From DATMYQ01 sp035560935 (lineage in GTDB: Bacteria > Bacillota > Negativicutes > Sporomusales > Sporomusaceae), in assembly GCA_035560935.1 (NCBI GenBank), contig DATMYQ010000274.1:1-36320 (forward strand): a stretch of DNA of 36,320 nucleotides. The letters run 5' to 3'. Every line of letters starts with the position of its first letter. Within the stretch, counting starts at the first letter, position 1. Shown in pieces: positions 1 through 7,213 of the stretch. The position numbers and the translations under genes are program-made. Below the pieces are notes generated by a model. It was not told where the DNA came from. It saw only the letters and a list, made by a program, of their open reading frames with translations, and searched no databases.

Positions 1-17
1 CATAAATATGCATGAAA

Positions 18-75
18 AAACCCACGAAGGGTATGGTCGATTAGCGGCTGTTTTCTTCGGGGGTTTATTTTTTTG
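18..75 (+). terminator. hairpin plus T-run just before the HMA-like gene
   Basis: Bases 18-29 pair with 55-66 (11 pairs, one A/G mismatch) around a 25-base loop, followed by a T-rich run at 67-74. The shape is that of an intrinsic terminator. It lies immediately upstream of the Shine-Dalgarno of the small + strand gene, so it either ends a gene left of the window or acts as a leader attenuator. The sequence cannot separate the two because no promoter is visible in the 17 bases to its left. Confidence 0.55.
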
Positions 76-90
76 AAAGGAGGTGCCCCA

Positions 91-297
91 ATGTGCCAAG
101 TTAACGCTACATTTTCCATTCGGAGACACGGTGATCTCGAAAAAGTGCAGGCCGCACTGCTGGCGCTACCTACGGTTCAGGATGTAGTCGTAACTGATCA
201 GAAATTTTCTCTTTCATTTAACCATCACAACTTATCAGAAGACAACCTCACTCAAATTATCGAAGCTCATGGTTTTCAGTTGGAAAACATTTCTTAG
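91..297 (+). CDS. small HMA-like domain protein without the CxxC metal site
   Basis: This encodes a 68-residue protein with the size and alternating strand/helix pattern of a heavy-metal-associated (HMA, ferredoxin-like) domain. The usual GMxCxxC metal loop is absent: the corresponding region reads FSIRRHGDLEKVQ, and the only cysteine is residue 2. I chose the ATG at 91 because AAAGGAGGT (76-84) sits six bases before it. An in-frame TTG at 73 would overlap that ribosome binding site. It is the only + strand gene in the left 30 kb, and its last 41 bases overlap the 3' end of the convergent ABC ATPase gene. A role as a small metal or protein-binding partner of the neighbouring importer is inference. 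It could instead be a stand-alone HMA relative with no metal function. Confidence 0.7.
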   Translation: MCQVNATFSIRRHGDLEKVQAALLALPTVQDVVVTDQKFSLSFNHHNLSEDNLTQIIEAHGFQLENIS

Positions 298-1087
298 CTT
301 TCTTTTCCTCCTCCTCCCTTGCTATCTTTAGCATTTCGTCACACTGCGCCAGCCGGTTACGGCGGGTCAGAGTGACGATTTTTTTTGTCTGTTCATGCCG
401 GGGATCCGTTAAAATCCTTTCCGTCATCTCCGTTTCCACGATCTGTCCCTCGTGCAGCACCGCCAACCGGTGGCAGATGTCAGCGGCTACCGCTAGATCA
501 TGGGTAATGAACAGCATTGACAACTGCCTCTGTTGCTGCAGGTTTTTAAGCAGTGACAGTATATCCGCCTGCACGGTCGTATCTAACATGGATGTGGGCT
601 CATCCACCAGCAGCAATTCCGGCTCCAGGGCCAACGCCCGGGCAATCGCCACCCGCTGCCGCTGTCCGCCGCTCAATTGGTAAGGATATCGTCCGCCATA
701 TCCGCTCAGTCCAATGTCCGCCAAAAGCGTTTCCACTCGGCATGATCGCTGCGCCGACTTCCAATCCCGCCGCTGCAGACGCAACGGTTCATCAATAATT
801 TCCGCCACTGTCAGGCCTCTATATAAAGATGCATAGGGATTCTGGAATACCATCTGCACTCTAAAAGGAGCGGCAATATGATCTTCCTGCCATAGCAAGT
901 CTCCTGAATCCGCCGTTTCCAGCCCTGCGACAATTCGGGCCAGGGTTGTTTTTCCGGCGCCACTTTCACCAAGAATACCCAGACATTCCCCGCGTGCAAT
1001 TTCAAAGCTGATCTCGTTAAGAACCTGCCAGTATTGCCGTCCGCGACGAAAAGTTTTGGACAGCTTCACCACTGTCAATATTTCCAT
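257..1087 (-). CDS. peptide/nickel-type ABC transporter ATPase (NikE/DppF-like)
   Basis: This 276-residue cytoplasmic ATPase belongs to the oligopeptide/dipeptide/nickel importer family. Walker A is GESGAGKT at residues 40-47, the signature LSGGQRQR starts at 138, and Walker B/D-loop is LLLVDEPTS around 158-166; all look intact. The start is supported by GGAGG six bases upstream. It is the last gene of the operon and should pair with the ATPase encoded just upstream. The reading frames of the two ATPases overlap by 71 bp, unusually long but compatible with translational coupling. The C-terminal about 25 residues are charged and lysine/glutamate-rich (EEEEKKAKK) and lie beyond the ABC fold. 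Nickel, peptide, opine-metal complex or tetrapyrrole are all possible substrates for this family; the ATPase does not discriminate. Confidence 0.9.
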   Translation of the reverse strand: MEILTVVKLSKTFRRGRQYWQVLNEISFEIARGECLGILGESGAGKTTLARIVAGLETADSGDLLWQEDHIAAPFRVQMVFQNPYASLYRGLTVAEIIDEPLRLQRRDWKSAQRSCRVETLLADIGLSGYGGRYPYQLSGGQRQRVAIARALALEPELLLVDEPTSMLDTTVQADILSLLKNLQQQRQLSMLFITHDLAVAADICHRLAVLHEGQIVETEMTERILTDPRHEQTKKIVTLTRRNRLAQCDEMLKIAREEEEKKAKKCFPTENHELR

Positions 1088-1913
1088 ATTTCCCCTCCCT
1101 TTGCAGGTCGACGGCCACCGGCTGGGTCATTCTGACCAGACGTTCTCCTGTGGAACGGTACGCCGCCATCATCGCTTGCGTAAACGGATGCCGGGGGTTT
1201 ATCAGAACCTGCGCCGTATCGCCCCACTCCACCATTAATCCCTGGTTGAATACAGCCACCTGCCGACAAAGACGGCCAATCACCTGGGGATTATGCCCAA
1301 TCACCATTAACGTGGCTCCTCCATGGCAATTCTTTTTCTGCAAATACGCCAAAACCTGCTCCTGAGTGGCAACATCCAGCGCATGGGTCGCCTCATCGGC
1401 AATAATCAGATCCGGTGACACACTGCACACCAAGGCAACGACCGCCCGCTGCCGTTGTCCGCCGCTTAACTGGTGAGGATAACGCTGAAGATGTTCCTCG
1501 TTCAGTCCCACCTCCCGCAGACTGGAAGCAGCCAGCGTCAGAGACGTCGTACGATCAGCACCGCTATGCAGACGGATATGTTCGACCATTTGATGCCCTA
1601 CCGTGCGGACAGGGTTAAGAACCTGTTGGGAAGCCTGCGGGATCAACGCGATCTTTTTTCCCAGCTGTCGGCGCCATTCCGCGCAGCTTAACTCCACCTG
1701 ATTCTGACCGGCGATATAGATGGTTCCTTCCCGACGAGCGCTGGCTCCCAGCAGCCCTATTATCGCCTGGACCAGCGTTGTTTTTCCCGCGCCGGACTCG
1801 CCCATAATCCCCAAGGACCCTCCGGGTTCCAGTGTGAGAGAAACCCCGCACAAGGCCAGAGTCGTCTGATTGCCGCCTGAATAATTCACAGTCAGGTTTT
1901 TAATCTTCAGCAT
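1017..1913 (-). CDS. peptide/nickel-type ABC transporter ATPase (NikD/DppD-like)
   Basis: This 298-residue ATPase is the partner of the downstream one. Walker A GESGAGKT is at residues 38-45 and the signature LSGGQRQR begins at 149. Walker B reads IIADEATHALD near 170-180, so the usual DEPT is DEAT; the catalytic glutamate is kept. It starts four bases after the stop of the NikC-like permease gene, consistent with an operon. The C-terminal extension of about 40 residues after the ABC fold carries the frame overlap with the next gene. Known members power import of peptides, nickel or metallophores from a substrate-binding protein through two DppB/DppC-type permeases, and all those parts are present here. 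Confidence 0.9.
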   Translation of the reverse strand: MLKIKNLTVNYSGGNQTTLALCGVSLTLEPGGSLGIMGESGAGKTTLVQAIIGLLGASARREGTIYIAGQNQVELSCAEWRRQLGKKIALIPQASQQVLNPVRTVGHQMVEHIRLHSGADRTTSLTLAASSLREVGLNEEHLQRYPHQLSGGQRQRAVVALVCSVSPDLIIADEATHALDVATQEQVLAYLQKKNCHGGATLMVIGHNPQVIGRLCRQVAVFNQGLMVEWGDTAQVLINPRHPFTQAMMAAYRSTGERLVRMTQPVAVDLQREGKYGNIDSGEAVQNFSSRTAILAGS

Positions 1914-1917
1914 AAAA

Positions 1918-2733
1918 TCATCGTCCCTCCTTCAGCGTTGGGTTCCAGCGTTCCTCCATAGCAAATCCGGTCCAGGTAAGAGCCAAGATCAAAATACTGA
2001 TGCACAAGCCTGGCGGAGCCAACCACCACTGCCAGGCGGTAGTGAAGTAGATTCCTTGATAATCCAGTGCATAGTGGAGCATCAAGCCCCAACTTTTTTG
2101 GGTCGGATCGCCCAGGCCGATAAATGCCAGTCCGGCCTCCGCCAATACTCCCCAGCCGCAGCGCAGCACTGCCTGGGTCAGCAGAAGCGGGGCCAGTTCC
2201 GGTAGTAAATAGCGCTGAATCAGATAAAGCTTGCCCGCGCCGGCCATCCTGGCCGCTTCCATATATTCCCGTTGTCTGAGACTCAATACCTGTGACCGGA
2301 TCAACCGTGCCTCCCCAGCCCAGGAAAAGAGAATCAACACCGTTAACGTCGTTGCCAGACTGGGAGGAAAATGCGCCGCCAGCAACAGCATAAAAGGAAG
2401 ATGTGGGATAGCGATAAAAATATCCACGCCCCTCATCAGCACGCGATCCAGCCTTCCTCCAAAAAAACCGGCCGCCATTCCCAGCGATCCGCCAATCAGC
2501 GTCGCTCCAACAGCAGCCGCCGCGCCAGCCAACAACGAAACCCGGCTGCCAAAAACCAGTTGGCTGAAAATATCCTGACCAATCCGGTCAGTTCCCAACC
2601 AATGAACCTTATCCGGCGATTGCAGAGGTTTTCCCGCCAAACTTTCCGGTGAAAACGGCGCCAATAGCGGAGCAAATATCGCCACTAAGAAAACCAGGAA
2701 AATCACCAGCAAACCCGCGTGCAACGCTTTCAT
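1918..2733 (-). CDS. peptide/nickel-type ABC permease (NikC/DppC-like)
   Basis: This 271-residue inner-membrane permease has an N-terminal membrane segment (residues about 5-27) followed by the typical DppC-family text SPDKVHWLGTDRIGQDIFSQ. After that come about five more hydrophobic segments, with the EAA-type coupling loop (REYMEAARMAGAGK) near residue 160. Its ATG overlaps the stop of the NikB-like gene by four bases (ATGA). It forms the transmembrane channel with that protein. The substrate is not evident from the permease. Confidence 0.92.
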   Translation of the reverse strand: MKALHAGLLVIFLVFLVAIFAPLLAPFSPESLAGKPLQSPDKVHWLGTDRIGQDIFSQLVFGSRVSLLAGAAAAVGATLIGGSLGMAAGFFGGRLDRVLMRGVDIFIAIPHLPFMLLLAAHFPPSLATTLTVLILFSWAGEARLIRSQVLSLRQREYMEAARMAGAGKLYLIQRYLLPELAPLLLTQAVLRCGWGVLAEAGLAFIGLGDPTQKSWGLMLHYALDYQGIYFTTAWQWWLAPPGLCISILILALTWTGFAMEERWNPTLKEGR

Positions 2734-3767
2734 GGCTTCGTCACCTCCACACGCGGGTCCAGACGAACATAGACCAGATCCAACGCCAGGTTCATAACCA
2801 CCATAACGACACTAGTCATCAAAAAGCCGCTTTGCAAAACCTGCAAATCCCGGGCGGACATCGCGTCCACAAAGAGTTTTCCCATTCCCGGATATCCAAA
2901 TAAAGATTCCACAAAAATCATCCCACCCATCATCACGCCCAAGCGCATACCAGTATGAGTAATCACCGGAATCAACGCATTGGGCAGCGCATGGCGGAAC
3001 ATGACCGCGGTATCCGAAAAGCCTCTCGCCCGGCTGAACATAATATATTCTTCACGCAAAGTATCCAACATCGCCGCCCGGGTCAACAGATATTTTCCCG
3101 TAACCTCCCCCATTGCCAGCGTCAAAGCCGGCAAAGTTAAATGATGCAAAATATCTTCCATGCGTTCCAGGGCCGTTGGATAAATCAGAGTCATATCCCG
3201 AGCGCCAAACAGCGGAAACAGGTTCCAGTGCACGCTAAAAATCAGCAGCAATAAACTGCCGAGAAAAAAAGATGGCACACTGCGCAAAGCAGTAAGCAGC
3301 GCCCACAACCCCCGATCCATATTTCCGGAGCGCCGCCAGGCAGACAGCACCCCCAGCGCAACACCCACTACCAGCGCCACGAAAACGCCGGTGACAACCA
3401 ATAACATACTCCAGGGTAAACGTTCGGCGATCAATTGATTCACCGATACCTTGAAAAAATGGGAGTATCCCAAATCACCCACGGCCAGCTGCGACAGGTA
3501 CAACACAAACTGCTCCTGCAGCGACAGATCCAACCCGTAATACGCCCGCAGCACTTTCTGGCTGTGGGCGTCCAATGCACCGGCATAATCGGCGCTGGAA
3601 GTGCTTCCGGTTATATAGGCGAAGGAATCCCCCGGCAGTAACCGGGGTAAAGCGAAATTGATCGCCAGGATCACCAGCAGCGTAATGGCGTATTCACCCG
3701 CGCGTCCGGCCAGATATGCCAGCTGCCGCCGCAAACGAACGGAACCTTTCTCGCAACTGCAACTCAC
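2730..3767 (-). CDS. peptide/nickel-type ABC permease (NikB/DppB-like)
   Basis: This 345-residue inner-membrane permease has an N-terminal hydrophobic segment (about 22-42), an extracytoplasmic segment containing the family text LRAYYGLDLSLQEQFVLYL, and several further membrane spans. An EAA-like loop (EYIMFSRARGFSD) precedes the final spans. The start codon is GTG in a GTGA overlap with the stop of the binding-protein gene. The unusual leader MSCSCEKGS contains two cysteines before the first membrane helix. Family knowledge places it as one half of the importer channel. Confidence 0.92.
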   Translation of the reverse strand: MSCSCEKGSVRLRRQLAYLAGRAGEYAITLLVILAINFALPRLLPGDSFAYITGSTSSADYAGALDAHSQKVLRAYYGLDLSLQEQFVLYLSQLAVGDLGYSHFFKVSVNQLIAERLPWSMLLVVTGVFVALVVGVALGVLSAWRRSGNMDRGLWALLTALRSVPSFFLGSLLLLIFSVHWNLFPLFGARDMTLIYPTALERMEDILHHLTLPALTLAMGEVTGKYLLTRAAMLDTLREEYIMFSRARGFSDTAVMFRHALPNALIPVITHTGMRLGVMMGGMIFVESLFGYPGMGKLFVDAMSARDLQVLQSGFLMTSVVMVVMNLALDLVYVRLDPRVEVTKP

Positions 3768-5362
3768 GGCGGTGTACCTCCGTCGCCTAAAAACACCAAT
3801 TTATTCATTTCCGTGGGGATACCCATGGCTATGCCGCCGCTAGTATAAAACCATCCCTCAATTTTTCCGGGACGGTAAGCAAAATAGGATTTACGGTAAT
3901 AAAGAGGTAACGTCGGTAAATCCTCCGCCAACAAACTTTGCATCCGGGCCAGACTTTGCCGCCGTTCCACAGGGTTCGTCTGATAAGCCTGCTGCTCGGC
4001 CAGTTGCAAATATTCCGGGTTGTGGTACAAAGCCGCACTAGCAGGAATTGCATTTATCGCCGCCAGCTGATTCAAAAAAATCGGGTCGCCGCCAATGCCG
4101 CCATGCCCGTTAATCGCCAGCTGATACTGGCTAGAATCAATCAGCTTGTCGTGCGCGCTTTTTTCCAACGCTCGCAGCCGGACTTCAACGCCGATCATCA
4201 GAAGCCACTGCTTGATAATCTCCGCATCCTGACCCTGCTGAAAAGTAAGCATTTCCAGGCTCAGCCGCTGCCCTGCCGCATTCTCCCGAATTCCTTGGGA
4301 ATTTACCCGGTCATACCCCATCGCTTCCAACAGCTTCCGGGATTTTTCCGGGTCATAGGGATAACGGGTAATACCGGTATAATACCACTCGTTCAGTTCC
4401 GGTGAAATATAACCGGGACTTCCCGGCAATGCTCCACCGTGCATAGCTCGTTCCACCAATTCCGGCAGATTCAGGGCGTGGGCCATCGCCTGACGAAAAC
4501 GGATATCGCCTGTCACATCCTGAGACATATTAAACAGCAAACGGTAAATCCAAAAACTGTTGCCCTCACATATTCTTATATTACTGTTGTTTTTTAGTAA
4601 CGCCACCTGATCCATATCCGGATTAAAACCGTCAATTTCGCCTTTTTGCAAGGCCATCAACGGCTGCCCAACCTTGACAAAAAACAGGCGGTCCACTTTG
4701 TTGACACCCCGGAAATAATCCCGATTGGCTTCAAAATTGTAACTCCCGGCCGCTTTGTCGTAGCCGGTCAGCCGGAAAGGCCCGCTGCCCATCACCGCCC
4801 GGGTATCTGTGCAAGACGCGGGATCAACAATATCCGCCCAGATATGCCGGGGCAGTACTGGCACCGTCGCCGCAATATTATTTAGAAATGGCGCATACGC
4901 ACGACTCAAATAAAAAACCACCTGTTTCTCCCCGCGAGCCTCCACCCGCTCCACTACCCCCTTCACTTCCCGGGAAAACCAGGGGTGGGGATGTTGATCC
5001 AGGTATTCATAGGTAAAAACCACATCTTCGGCGGTTAACGCCTTGCCATCATGCCAGCGAATATTGTCCCGCAAATCAAAAGTCCAGGTTCGCCCGTCCG
5101 CCGACATTTGCCATTGTCCCGCCAGCCAGGGAATTACACCTTTTTCATCCTTCCAGGCTAACGTATCAAACAGCAAAGTCATTCGCAAATAACCCGGCCC
5201 CCGGGGATAGAACCCGTAGGGGCTGGGATACCCATAGTCGTCACCGGCCAATGTCAGCGTCATCCCTTTTTTATCTTTTGTTGCTCCCGATTGCCCACAG
5301 CCAACCAGCAATAAGACCAGCAGCAATACGGCCAGCAACAATATTCCTTGCTTTACCCGCAT
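3764..5362 (-). CDS. extracytoplasmic solute-binding lipoprotein (SBP family 5, NikA/DppA-like)
   Basis: This 532-residue protein begins with a lipoprotein signal: MRVKQG, a leucine/valine-rich core, and the lipobox LVGC with the acylated cysteine at residue 22. The mature part has the family 5 binding-protein pattern, including TFDLRDNIRWHDGKALTAED near residues 94-113 and FRQAMAHALN in the second lobe. It should capture substrate at the outer face of the inner membrane for the permease pair encoded next. Relatives bind peptides, free or chelated nickel, metallophores and haem, so the name NikA-like describes family only. The gene begins four bases after the FmdE-like gene stops, linking an FmdE protein and this importer in one operon. 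Confidence 0.92.
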   Translation of the reverse strand: MRVKQGILLLAVLLLVLLLVGCGQSGATKDKKGMTLTLAGDDYGYPSPYGFYPRGPGYLRMTLLFDTLAWKDEKGVIPWLAGQWQMSADGRTWTFDLRDNIRWHDGKALTAEDVVFTYEYLDQHPHPWFSREVKGVVERVEARGEKQVVFYLSRAYAPFLNNIAATVPVLPRHIWADIVDPASCTDTRAVMGSGPFRLTGYDKAAGSYNFEANRDYFRGVNKVDRLFFVKVGQPLMALQKGEIDGFNPDMDQVALLKNNSNIRICEGNSFWIYRLLFNMSQDVTGDIRFRQAMAHALNLPELVERAMHGGALPGSPGYISPELNEWYYTGITRYPYDPEKSRKLLEAMGYDRVNSQGIRENAAGQRLSLEMLTFQQGQDAEIIKQWLLMIGVEVRLRALEKSAHDKLIDSSQYQLAINGHGGIGGDPIFLNQLAAINAIPASAALYHNPEYLQLAEQQAYQTNPVERRQSLARMQSLLAEDLPTLPLYYRKSYFAYRPGKIEGWFYTSGGIAMGIPTEMNKLVFLGDGGTPP

Positions 5363-5366
5363 ATTT

Positions 5367-5984
5367 TTACCAACCCCGTGTATATTCCTGATAACACTCC
5401 GGGCAAACAGGCTGCCCTTCCCGCAAATGGGCTCTTGCTTCCATCACGGCTTCACCACAGTCGTGGCAAACCACAGAAGCAAAAATTTTTGCCTCTCCCG
5501 GCAATTCCAGATTAATTTCCTTTATCATGAACAATTCCTCGTCAGCACCTTGCAGCAACTGCTGGGTCCGCTCCTGCTGCAGCTTCCCGAATTCTTTTTC
5601 TTGCTCCGGCGTCGCTTCCCCGCCGAACACGAGATTTCGCAAACGGGTCTGTTCCGGATTGGCCGCGGCCGGATCTGGACGCAACGCCACCCGGACCGCT
5701 TTGCCGGTTTCCCGGTTACCGATAATATATACCTGCTTGCCATAGTCTTTGAAAATCAAGTTTCCTTTGCCCAGAGTACACCCTAGCATCACCTGCAGAG
5801 CATCGACGCCGCAGGCGTCGGTGTGCACAATGGCAATCACTTCCTCATCCTGCGCCCGTTCCGCTCCCAGTCTTTTCAGCGCTGCCTGAGACGCCCGATA
5901 ACCGATGGTCAGCCCCGGACACAGATGTCCGTGAAATTCCACCGCTTTTTTCAAGTCCGGATGATCCGCCAATATTTTTTCCAT
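5367..5984 (-). CDS. FmdE-family protein with C-terminal zinc ribbon
   Basis: This 205-residue cytoplasmic protein is related to FmdE, first named as a formylmethanofuran dehydrogenase-associated subunit but widespread in non-methanogens. The conserved metal-binding signature HGHLCPG is at residues 18-24, with the second conserved block DACGVDALQVMLGCTLGKGN at about 56-75. The C terminus holds CHDCGE and CPEC pairs (about 171-197), a four-cysteine zinc-ribbon pattern. I moved the start to the ATG at 5984 because an AAGGAG-type site precedes it; the upstream in-frame ATG at 6011 would place that site inside the gene. No formylmethanofuran enzymes are nearby. Co-transcription with a Nik/Dpp-type importer and a methyltransferase suggests handling of an imported metal or metal ligand, which is inference. 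Confidence 0.88.
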   Translation of the reverse strand: MEKILADHPDLKKAVEFHGHLCPGLTIGYRASQAALKRLGAERAQDEEVIAIVHTDACGVDALQVMLGCTLGKGNLIFKDYGKQVYIIGNRETGKAVRVALRPDPAAANPEQTRLRNLVFGGEATPEQEKEFGKLQQERTQQLLQGADEELFMIKEINLELPGEAKIFASVVCHDCGEAVMEARAHLREGQPVCPECYQEYTRGW

Positions 5985-6019
5985 TCTAAAACACTCCTTC
6001 ATTATTTGCATTTTTTAAC

Positions 6020-6988
6020 TCAGTTTTTTTCCACTGTCATCACCGCAAAAATTCCAAATATTCCCAATGTTGTAAACCGGATAAATTGCTGTTCCTCCAA
6101 CACCTTTTGCCATTGATCGCGGTTCCACAGCGTTTGACCGCCCCGCACCGCCCAAACCAGTCTGGACAATGCGTTATCCAGACTTTCCTCCGCGTCATCA
6201 ATCCGGTTCCGTATGATCAGCCTCCCTCCGGGACGCATAGACCGCCGCAATATCGGCAATACCTGGGCCAGGTTGCGGGGACCAATCACATTGGCGCAAA
6301 AAATCACATCGTAATCCTGACCGATATCATCCTGCAAAAAGTCCCCGGCTACTACCCGGATCCGGTCACCAACGCCAAAATAGGCCGCCGTTTCCTGCGC
6401 CACCGGAACCACCGCCGGCAAATCCAGCAATGTGATCGCCAAATCTGGATACTTCCGGGCAAGAGCCGCGCTATATAACCCGTGGCCGCCGCCCAAATCC
6501 AATAAAGACTTCCGTCCGGTCATATCGCACACAACCATCGTTTCTTGCACCCCGCCCAACAAACTCGAAGCCCCAATGCTCAGCAGCCGTTCCCTTCCCC
6601 ATTCCGGCGTAACAGAATCTTTTACCGCCGCGCCTAGCGCCATTCGCAGTTGTGCGGCAAAAGGCCCGGGTGGCGGTAAAAGTTCCATAACGGAAAACAG
6701 CTCGCCGGAAAAAAGCAAGTAACCCGCCGTCGCTGTCGTTCGGTAACCATCCGGAGACTCCGCGATCAATCCGGCCTGAATCAATACCGCCATCAAACGG
6801 GAAGCAACCAGTTCGTCGCCATCAATCCATTTTAGAAACGCCTCAAGCTGCCGAACCTGGCGAAAATATTCAAAAACTCCCTGCTCCCGGCACACATGCA
6901 GCACGTCCGGAAACAAACCAGCGTTGACCGCTTCTTTCAATACCTCACAGGCAACCGGAACCTGCGGCGCAAAAATATCCCTATCCAT
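6020..6988 (-). CDS. SAM-dependent methyltransferase, O-methyltransferase type
   Basis: This is a protein of about 322 residues. The N-terminal half is a helical, winged-helix-like dimerisation domain. It is followed by a Rossmann SAM domain with motif I LLDLGGGHGLYSAAL (residues about 162-176) and a motif II acid in ITLLDLPAVV. The order resembles acetylserotonin/hydroxyneurosporene O-methyltransferases. I prefer the ATG at 6988. The longer GTG start at 7030 lies inside the hairpin/U-run of the leader and has no ribosome site, while GGGG precedes 6988 at modest spacing. It is the first gene of the importer operon. A methyltransferase leading a transport operon suggests modification of the transported ligand or a small-molecule chelator; no substrate is evident. 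Confidence 0.82.
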   Translation of the reverse strand: MDRDIFAPQVPVACEVLKEAVNAGLFPDVLHVCREQGVFEYFRQVRQLEAFLKWIDGDELVASRLMAVLIQAGLIAESPDGYRTTATAGYLLFSGELFSVMELLPPPGPFAAQLRMALGAAVKDSVTPEWGRERLLSIGASSLLGGVQETMVVCDMTGRKSLLDLGGGHGLYSAALARKYPDLAITLLDLPAVVPVAQETAAYFGVGDRIRVVAGDFLQDDIGQDYDVIFCANVIGPRNLAQVLPILRRSMRPGGRLIIRNRIDDAEESLDNALSRLVWAVRGGQTLWNRDQWQKVLEEQQFIRFTTLGIFGIFAVMTVEKN

Positions 6989-7029
6989 CGCATTCCCCAA
7001 TCGGCTCTGGCCAATAAAATTTCTCTTCA

Positions 7030-7093
7030 CATAAAAAACGGCGCAAAACAGTAAAGAGCCTATCGCCCTCTACGGTTTCGCACCGTCCTTATG
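7030..7093 (-). promoter_or_regulatory. structured 5' leader with terminator-like hairpin (possible attenuator)
   Basis: Read on the minus strand, the segments at 7093-7080 and 7044-7030 pair as CATAA plus ACGGTGC with GCGCCGT plus TTATG, with a TTTTTT run inside the 3' arm. A shorter hairpin, ACGGT/ACCGT (7072-7086), uses the same bases and so excludes the long one. A third small hairpin AGAG/CTCT lies at 7055-7071. The element is downstream of the promoter at 7152-7180 and upstream of the methyltransferase start, so two mutually exclusive folds could set read-through into the importer operon. I do not recognise a named riboswitch class in it. It may instead simply be a terminator for read-through from the TonB receptor gene. 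Confidence 0.55.
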
Positions 7094-7102
7094 TATGTTA
7101 TG

Positions 7103-7119
7103 TTGTCTCACAATTGTCT
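7103..7119 (-). promoter_or_regulatory. direct repeat in the early transcribed region (possible operator)
   Basis: The + strand shows TTGTCT at 7103-7108 and again at 7114-7119, eleven bases apart, about one helical turn. It also contains the dyad ACAATTGT. The repeat lies about 30 bases downstream of the -10 box of the promoter at 7152-7180, where a repressor could act. The regulator is unknown, and a short repeat like this can occur by chance. Confidence 0.25.
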
Positions 7120-7151
7120 ATTATGGAAATCTTCTTGACTTCTATGATAAT

Positions 7152-7180
7152 ATTGTAACGCATTCTAAAATTCCTGTCAA
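7152..7180 (-). promoter_or_regulatory. sigma-A-type promoter for the methyltransferase/FmdE/importer operon
   Basis: On the minus strand a perfect -35 TTGACA (7180-7175) and a -10 TACAAT (7157-7152, one base from TATAAT) are separated by exactly 17 bases. Transcription would begin near 7145, giving a leader of roughly 155 bases before the start at 6988. It is the only near-consensus promoter I noticed in the left half of the window. Confidence 0.75.
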
Positions 7181-7213
7181 ATTTTTAAGCCTTTTATTCC
7201 TGCCGCTTTTTTT

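Noticed and set aside
372..683. Plus-strand frame opposite the NikE-like gene and similar long antisense frames across the window
   Set aside because: They are complementary-strand shadows of conserved genes, without ribosome sites or recognisable domains.
3764..5362. Firm assignment of the importer as nickel-specific (nikABCDE)
   Set aside because: The family also transports peptides, metallophores and haem, and no nickel-site residue could be identified with confidence from sequence alone.
6989..7030. GTG start at 7030 for the O-methyltransferase-like gene
   Set aside because: It falls in the 3' arm of the leader hairpin with no Shine-Dalgarno. The ATG at 6988 is better.
7030..7145. Cobalamin or other known riboswitch in the leader
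   Set aside because: The conserved cobalamin box (GCCACTG-type) and the cores of other classes I know are missing. I kept only the hairpin description.
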